In this document: positions 59,476-64,000 of the stretch, piece after piece
Layout: every line of letters begins with the position of its first letter
How positions within the stretch are numbered: the stretch's first letter is position 1
Assembly (NCBI RefSeq): GCF_004917075.1
Contig: NZ_SSYB01000004.1
Location: 118,780-182,779, forward strand
DNA: 64,000 nucleotides
Reading direction: 5' to 3'
Origin: Geomonas edaphica
Lineage (GTDB): Bacteria; Desulfobacterota; Desulfuromonadia; Geobacterales; Geobacteraceae
Notes under the pieces: generated by a model
Databases searched by the model: none
Seen by the model: the letters and a program-made list of their open reading frames with translations, nothing else
What the model was told of the DNA's origin: nothing
Made by a program: the position numbers and the translations under genes

Positions 59476-60225
59476 CTACTGCCCTGCCTCCTTGTGCATC
59501 GCTAAGTGACCGGTGCGCCCCTGCAGGTCGGCGATCCAGAGTTTCACCTGCTTGTCCTCGGGGATCGCCTTGCTGTAGGCCTCGTAATGGGCCTGGGCGC
59601 AGGAGAGGTCCTTCAGGTACAGGTCGCAGAGAATGGCAAGGTTGCGCTCCAGCGGGTGGTACTCGGGGAACAGGGCGAGCGATTTTTCGTAGACCTCGCG
59701 GGCTTCGGCGAAGCGCCCCGCCTTGCGCAGCTGGAGGGCGTACTCATTGCTAACCGCCGGATGGCCGGGAACGGCCTTGAGCGCCGCCTTCAGATGCGGC
59801 TCGGCCAGTTCGGGCTTTTTCAAGGCAGCGTACGCCTTGGCCGCGTTGATGCGCGGGGCGGTGAGCGAGGGGGCCGCGGCGATCACCTTTTCGAAGAGCT
59901 CCGCGCTCTTCTGGTATTCCCCATCCTTTAGCAGGGCGGTCCCCTTCTCGAAATCGCGGCGCGCATCGGAGCCGACCTGGGCGGGCTCGCTGATGATGAA
60001 GCCGGTTTTCTCACCGGAGAGGCGCGTGACCGACGGGCCGGCCGGTACGGCCGCCGGCGCCGGGGCCGGGGCCGGGGAGGCGGCCGCAGCGACGGGCTTC
60101 TCCGCTCCCGCGTTCTTCATTCCCCCTCCCGTCGCGCAACCGGCAAGGGCCAGAAGGGCTGCGGCCAGAACGAACCGACCGGTGTTGCTCGCTACGCGTG
60201 AACACGTTTCAGGCTGTCGCTTCAT
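59476..60225 (-). CDS. TPR-repeat lipoprotein
   Basis: 249 aa. Signal FVLAAALLALAGC with lipobox LAGC; Ala/Pro-rich linker; TPRs such as ARRDFEKGTALLKDGEYQKSAELFEKVIAAAPS, PRINAAKAYAALKKPELAEPHLKAALKAVPG and YALQLRKAGRFAEAREVYEKSLALFPE. Similar in design to AglT/GltE. Overlaps the upstream TPR gene by four bases. Confidence 0.85.
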   Translation of the reverse strand: MKRQPETCSRVASNTGRFVLAAALLALAGCATGGGMKNAGAEKPVAAAASPAPAPAPAAVPAGPSVTRLSGEKTGFIISEPAQVGSDARRDFEKGTALLKDGEYQKSAELFEKVIAAAPSLTAPRINAAKAYAALKKPELAEPHLKAALKAVPGHPAVSNEYALQLRKAGRFAEAREVYEKSLALFPEYHPLERNLAILCDLYLKDLSCAQAHYEAYSKAIPEDKQVKLWIADLQGRTGHLAMHKEAGQ

Positions 60226-63200
60226 TTCTTCTCTCCTTTCGCACGGCGTTTCGCTTTTTTACCCTTTGAGGTACTGGTCGTTTTCTTTTTGGTCGGAGCG
60301 GGTGCCGCCTCCGGCGCCGGTTTCTCCTCAGGAGCAGGTGCCTTGACCGCCGCGTCTGCCTCGGCCGGAGCGCCTTCTACCTTCTCCGACTTTTCCGCCT
60401 GTGGCGCGGGGGTCCCTTCGCCCGGCTGCGCCACTGCATCGCTTACGACCGGGGTAGGAGCCGGGGCGGGCGGCGCCGCCACCGGGGTCGCTATCTCGTA
60501 GCCGAAGCTGTCCATCGAGGCGACGATGTCGGTTGCGGCCTCCGGCTTGTCGTAGCGCGCGGGGAGGAGCTTCGCGAGCCGCCCGAGGCTCTTGTCGACC
60601 CAGTCGTTGTAGATGCCGACGGAGACGAGCTCCATGTTCTTCTCGTGCACCGAGATCGCCTTTTCCTCGAAGGGGAAGGCCTGCTCTTCCAGGGCCATTT
60701 CGTACTCCTGCAGCTCCTGGGGGTTCAGGTCGCTTGGGCGCTGAGAGCCGGTGAGCGACTTGCTGAACTCGCCGTAGATTTCGGCGAGATAGAAGGTGGC
60801 GGCGGCGGTTACCTCGCCCACCTCGTACTCGGGGAGCTTGCCGAAGGACTGCATGGCGACCTTCATGAGCTCCTTTTTCCGGCGCAGCTTCTCCTCGAAC
60901 GGCTGCACCAGCTTGACCTCGGCGAAGCGCTCGTAGTCCCCTTCGGCGAACACCAGGGCCCCCTTGCCCGCGAGGTAGCGGGTGCGCGGGGTGCGCTTGT
61001 CGCCTGCGGCGGCGTCGATGGCGATGATCTCCTTCAGCTCGTTCAGATAGGCGGCACGGTCCTCGTCCTTCACGAAGGTGCAGATCTTGTCGCGCATCTC
61101 GAGGTTCACCTCCACCGGATCGGGGAAGTAACCGACGTAGCGGCGGTACACGGCGAGGGCCTGCTTTTTGTTGCCGCTTTGCTGGTGCAGCTCGGCCGCC
61201 AGCATGAGGGCTTCGCGCCTCACATCCTCGTCCTTGAACTCGCTCTCCACCCGCTCGTACTCGCCGGCGGCCTCGGCCAGGCGGCCGTCCTCGCGGTAGA
61301 CGAAGGCGAGCTTCCTCGTTACCTCGGGCTGCAGCTCGTGACCGGGGAAGAGTTCGCGGAAGGAGGCAAGCACGGCGGTCGCTTCCTTCCACGCCTTGAG
61401 CTGGATGAGCGCGACGCTCGCGTCGTACTCGGCGTTCACCCGGATCTTCGAGCCTGCGGCGACCCGGCCGACGCGCAGGAAGTGATCGGCGGCGGCGCGG
61501 TAGTTGGCCGCGGCGTTCGCCTCCTCCCCCTGCTTGTAGATCGAGGCCGCCAGGTTGTCGGTGAACCCGGTGCGGCTTGCGTCCCCTTCCGGGATGAGGG
61601 CCAACACCTGCGCGTATCCCGCTTCCGCCTCCGGGTAGCGCTTCAACTCGTAGCAGGAGTGCCCGACCACGATCCAGGCCGACTTGAGCACCTCCTTGTC
61701 GGCGGCGGGGAAGGTCGCGATCAGCTTGCGGGCCACGGTGAGCCCCTGTTCGTAATCCTTCAGCTCGTAGAGGTCGTCGGCCGCCGCTCCCATGACGACC
61801 GCCGCCTTCTCGTGTTCAGGGAAGGTCTCGGCGAACTTGAGCGAGCTTCTAACCGCCTCGCGCTTCACCGGGTCCTTCTCCTCCGCCTTTGCCTCGCGCA
61901 ACTGTTCGCGGTAGGCGAATACGGCGGCGTAGCCTGCGGCGGAGGACTTCTCGTAACGCGGGTATTCGTAGGCGGTCCGCTCGTACTCTTTCGCCGCCCG
62001 CGCAAAGGAGCGGTTCTCCATGAGGAGGTCGGCCATCTGGTAGTTGATGCTCGCCGACTCCGCCTCTTTCGGGAAGGAATCCAGGAAGTCGCCGTACCAC
62101 TGCAGCGCCTCCTTGAAGTTCTCCTCCTTCTCCTTCACGTGCTCCGGCGCCTGGTACAGGGCGTGGTAGTGGTGGGCGAGGTCGGTCAAGTTGGTCTTCA
62201 GGAAACCGAGCACCTCGGGACGGGAGGCGGGTTCGAAGTGCTTCCAGTACTCGGACTTGAGCCCGTAGTTCCTGGCGAACTCCTTCTTCGCCTCGATGAC
62301 GAGGGTCGGGAAGCCGCCGGCGATGTGGATCTCGATCACGCGCATGCTGAACTGCGGGGAGGCGCGGTGGAACGGGTTGCGGGTCACGAAGGCGTTGTAG
62401 GCCGCCGCGGCGTCGCTGTAGCGGCGCTTCTCGTAGTAGAACTCGCCCAAGTTCGAGTAGACGCGGTCCTCGTAGCCGCGCTTGCCGTTCTTCTCGAAGT
62501 ACTCGACGGCCGAGGCGGCGCCGTGCAGGTAGGAGAAGCTCTGGCTGATGACCCGGAAGGTGTCGTCCACCCGCTTTCTCTCCAGGTCGTCACCGGTGGC
62601 GGCGAAGTCGTACCCGGCCGCCACCTTGTGGTCCAGGAGTGCGATGAAGCGGTCGAGACCTTCCTCGTAAAGCTCCTGCTTGTAGAAGGTCCAGCCGAGT
62701 TTGTAGAGGGCGAGCTCGTAGAAGGAGGTCTCAGGGCCGGCTTCGACGAGCCCCTTGTACACCCCTTCCGCCTCGATGTACTGGCGGTGCGTGAAGAAGT
62801 ACTCGGCGCGGCGGAACTGGACCTCGTTCATGTAGCGCGATCCGGGGTAGTCCTTGACCATGCGCTGCATGACCGCCATCGCCTCCTCGGTCTCGCCCAG
62901 TTCCTCGTAGGCGCGCGACATCTGGTAGAGCACCTGGTCGTTACCCTGGTAGTGCGGGTACTTGTCCAGGAGCTTGCGGTAAAGGGCGATCGCCTCGCGT
63001 GCCCCGGCCCGCTCCTCTCCGTCATGTCCCTCTTTCGCCTTCAGGGTCCTCTTCTCGAAATCGGCATCGGACTCGCCCGGCGCGCGGCTCGGGACAGCCG
63101 CGGCGGCAGACGAGGCGACCTCGGCGCGCTCCGGAGCGGGAAGCACCGCCTCGCCCCCCGGCACACGGGGGGTGGCGGCGACATAGCCGTATTCCTTTTC

Positions 63201-63434
63201 GATCTTCAAGTCGGCCAGACGACGGATCGCGGCCGGGGTGAGCGACGACTCCGGCGTCTCGTCGAGGAAGTGCTGGTACCCTTCCATCGCCTTCTCGAGG
63301 CCGCCTTCGATCGGCACTTCCTTGATCTCGACCTTCACGTCTTTAAGCTGCGCGATGGTCTCCCTGCCGCCGCCGGACTGGCACGCGGCGAGGAGCGCGA
63401 AAAGCGCCATGAGCAGGAATCGGGTCCGTTTCAT
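60222..63434 (-). CDS. Large TPR-repeat lipoprotein
   Basis: 1070 aa. Lipoprotein signal (LLMALFALLAAC), then some twenty TPR-like repeats (for example EAIALYRKLLDKYPHYQGNDQVLYQMSRAYEELGETEEAM, YPEAEAGYAQVLALIPEG, LAEAAGEYERVESEF) and a Pro/Ala/Lys tail ending KGKKAKRRAKGEKK. A long scaffold in the periplasm, comparable with AgmU/GltD. The opposite strand is also open over 2.8 kb but is a high-GC shadow. Overlaps the upstream coiled-coil gene by four bases. Confidence 0.9.
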   Translation of the reverse strand: MKRTRFLLMALFALLAACQSGGGRETIAQLKDVKVEIKEVPIEGGLEKAMEGYQHFLDETPESSLTPAAIRRLADLKIEKEYGYVAATPRVPGGEAVLPAPERAEVASSAAAAVPSRAPGESDADFEKRTLKAKEGHDGEERAGAREAIALYRKLLDKYPHYQGNDQVLYQMSRAYEELGETEEAMAVMQRMVKDYPGSRYMNEVQFRRAEYFFTHRQYIEAEGVYKGLVEAGPETSFYELALYKLGWTFYKQELYEEGLDRFIALLDHKVAAGYDFAATGDDLERKRVDDTFRVISQSFSYLHGAASAVEYFEKNGKRGYEDRVYSNLGEFYYEKRRYSDAAAAYNAFVTRNPFHRASPQFSMRVIEIHIAGGFPTLVIEAKKEFARNYGLKSEYWKHFEPASRPEVLGFLKTNLTDLAHHYHALYQAPEHVKEKEENFKEALQWYGDFLDSFPKEAESASINYQMADLLMENRSFARAAKEYERTAYEYPRYEKSSAAGYAAVFAYREQLREAKAEEKDPVKREAVRSSLKFAETFPEHEKAAVVMGAAADDLYELKDYEQGLTVARKLIATFPAADKEVLKSAWIVVGHSCYELKRYPEAEAGYAQVLALIPEGDASRTGFTDNLAASIYKQGEEANAAANYRAAADHFLRVGRVAAGSKIRVNAEYDASVALIQLKAWKEATAVLASFRELFPGHELQPEVTRKLAFVYREDGRLAEAAGEYERVESEFKDEDVRREALMLAAELHQQSGNKKQALAVYRRYVGYFPDPVEVNLEMRDKICTFVKDEDRAAYLNELKEIIAIDAAAGDKRTPRTRYLAGKGALVFAEGDYERFAEVKLVQPFEEKLRRKKELMKVAMQSFGKLPEYEVGEVTAAATFYLAEIYGEFSKSLTGSQRPSDLNPQELQEYEMALEEQAFPFEEKAISVHEKNMELVSVGIYNDWVDKSLGRLAKLLPARYDKPEAATDIVASMDSFGYEIATPVAAPPAPAPTPVVSDAVAQPGEGTPAPQAEKSEKVEGAPAEADAAVKAPAPEEKPAPEAAPAPTKKKTTSTSKGKKAKRRAKGEKK

Positions 63435-64000
63435 TCTCCCACCTTCTTCTGTGCCTGGGCCTTGTTGGCCCGGTCGTAGCTGTCCGCGATAGCGAAGCGC
63501 GCGGTGACCTGGAAACCTTCGAGGCGCGTCCGGCGCTTCGACAGCTCATCCACCGCCATGGCCTCGAGTACCTTTCCCTGGCGCGGCATGAGGGCCGCCA
63601 CCTTTTCCCGTGCCGCAGCGATCTCGGCGCGGCGGGCGCGGATCGCCTCGTCGTAACCCTGGTAGCTCTGCGTCGCCGCCTGTCTCGTGCGGACGAAGGA
63701 GTCGTATTCCTCTTTCATGCGCCGCATCTCCTCGTTCAGGCGATCGAGGTCGTCGAAGGTGTCGGTGAGGCGCTGGTGGTAGCCGGTGGCGATGTTCCAG
63801 GCGATGACACCCTTCAGGCGGGCGATGCGCCGGGCGATTTCGCCGGCAGCAGTCTCCCCCCTCCCTTGACGGGAGGGGGTTAGGGGGTGGGTGAAGCCGC
63901 CGCTGCCAACAGTTTCGCCCATGGCAACGTCCCCCCCACCCTGCCCCTCCCCCGCCGGGGGGGAGGGGACGTTGGTAGCGACGGGAACGAGTTTTTCCAG
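63431..64000 (-). CDS. Coiled-coil protein, 5' end beyond the window
   Basis: Open to the window edge; at least 189 codons are visible. The C-terminal part is a coiled coil (LNEEMRRMKEEYDSFVRTRQ, DEAIRARRAEIAAAREKVAALMPRQGKVLEAMAVDELSKRR) ending VTARFAIADSYDRANKAQAQKKVGE. The visible N-terminal part, NVPSPPAGEGQGGGDVAMGE and GGFTHPLTPSRQGRGE, is the translation of two interspersed palindromes. An ATG at 63922 is possible, but the frame continues upstream without a stop. First visible gene of the Agl/Glt-like operon. Confidence 0.75.
   Translation of the reverse strand: MEKLVPVATNVPSPPAGEGQGGGDVAMGETVGSGGFTHPLTPSRQGRGETAAGEIARRIARLKGVIAWNIATGYHQRLTDTFDDLDRLNEEMRRMKEEYDSFVRTRQAATQSYQGYDEAIRARRAEIAAAREKVAALMPRQGKVLEAMAVDELSKRRTRLEGFQVTARFAIADSYDRANKAQAQKKVGE
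63853..63968. repeat. Two interspersed palindromes (family L type) within a coding frame
   Basis: CCCCCTCCCTTGACGGGAGGGGG with GGGTGAA flank (63853-63895), matching the unit at 55682-55735, and CCCCTCCCCCGCCGG..GGGGAGGGG (63929-63968). Both keep the reading frame of the overlapping minus-strand gene open. Confidence 0.8.

Noticed and set aside
60645..63479. A 944-codon plus-strand frame opposite the large TPR gene
   Set aside because: Shadow of a high-GC gene: its product is Val/Leu/Gly/His-rich without domains, while the minus strand has lipobox, TPRs and operon overlaps.

Overview
The window (about 60% GC) reads as chromosomal DNA of a strictly anaerobic deltaproteobacterium of the Geobacteraceae (Geobacter/Geomonas/Citrifermentans type). 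Evidence: a complete-looking anaerobic (cbi-type) cobalamin operon with a short CbiX chelatase, a selenocysteine formate dehydrogenase with an NrfD-type membrane subunit, a molybdenum-storage-like protein, an Agl/Glt-like envelope operon, and very GC-rich interspersed palindromes between genes. The genus is inference from gene content, not from a marker gene.

Layout. 0.2-11.0 kb, minus strand: cobalamin operon cbiX-cbiC-cbiD-cbiET-cbiL-cbiF-cbiG-cbiH/cbiP (fused)-cbiB-cobD. 11.2-12.9 kb: M16 peptidase and a YqaA-like membrane protein. 13.0-14.3 kb: a DAHP synthase gene preceded by a short leader peptide packed with Phe/Tyr/Trp codons and an attenuator-like terminator. 14.5-25.7 kb: housekeeping genes (U32 peptidase/RNA hydroxylase, Hsp33, cyclase, pseudouridine synthase, NUDIX, SlyD-like isomerase, ferritin-like protein, NikR, TadA) and a secreted protein with seven CxxC motifs. 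25.8 kb: tRNA-Ser(CGA). 26-41 kb: a more mosaic region with a rhodanese-YceI fusion, a VIT-family transporter with an outer-membrane-protein tail stranded behind it, metNIQ, a cyclopropane-fatty-acid-synthase-like methyltransferase, MgtA, a TMEM175-type channel, FtsH and RsgA. It contains two direct copies (28.2 and 39.3 kb) of a two-gene cassette; the first copy also carries a stranded 3' end of rsgA.

42.26-42.54 kb is the most unusual stretch: fourteen units of exactly 20 bp, each a conserved AT-rich 12-bp (quasi-)palindrome of the form AATA-NNNN-TATT followed by an unrelated 8-bp GC-rich spacer. It is non-coding, sharply bounded, and matches no element class I know. 42.7-44.8 kb: a TiaS-like protein, a REP-like inverted repeat and a molybdenum-storage-like protein. 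45.3-51.9 kb, minus strand: fdnG (in-frame UGA plus bacterial SECIS hairpin), Fe-S subunit, NrfD-like subunit, fdhE, mobA, with a candidate sigma-54 promoter. 52.1-55.6 kb: MscS channel, small envelope proteins, an OmpW-like barrel and a tandem pair of paralogous unknown proteins. 55.7-64.0 kb, minus strand: an operon of coiled-coil/TPR proteins, a TolQ-like channel, two TolR/ExbD proteins and an AgmX/PglI (TonB)-type transducer, resembling the core of the myxobacterial Agl-Glt envelope machine; its first visible gene runs off the right edge and has interspersed palindromes translated in frame.

Themes that connect the genes: metal and cofactor economy (cobalamin, nickel regulator, molybdenum storage, Mo-guanine cofactor, iron/manganese transporter, magnesium pump) serving anaerobic respiration on formate; envelope functions at the right end; and several families of short interspersed palindromes in the gaps.
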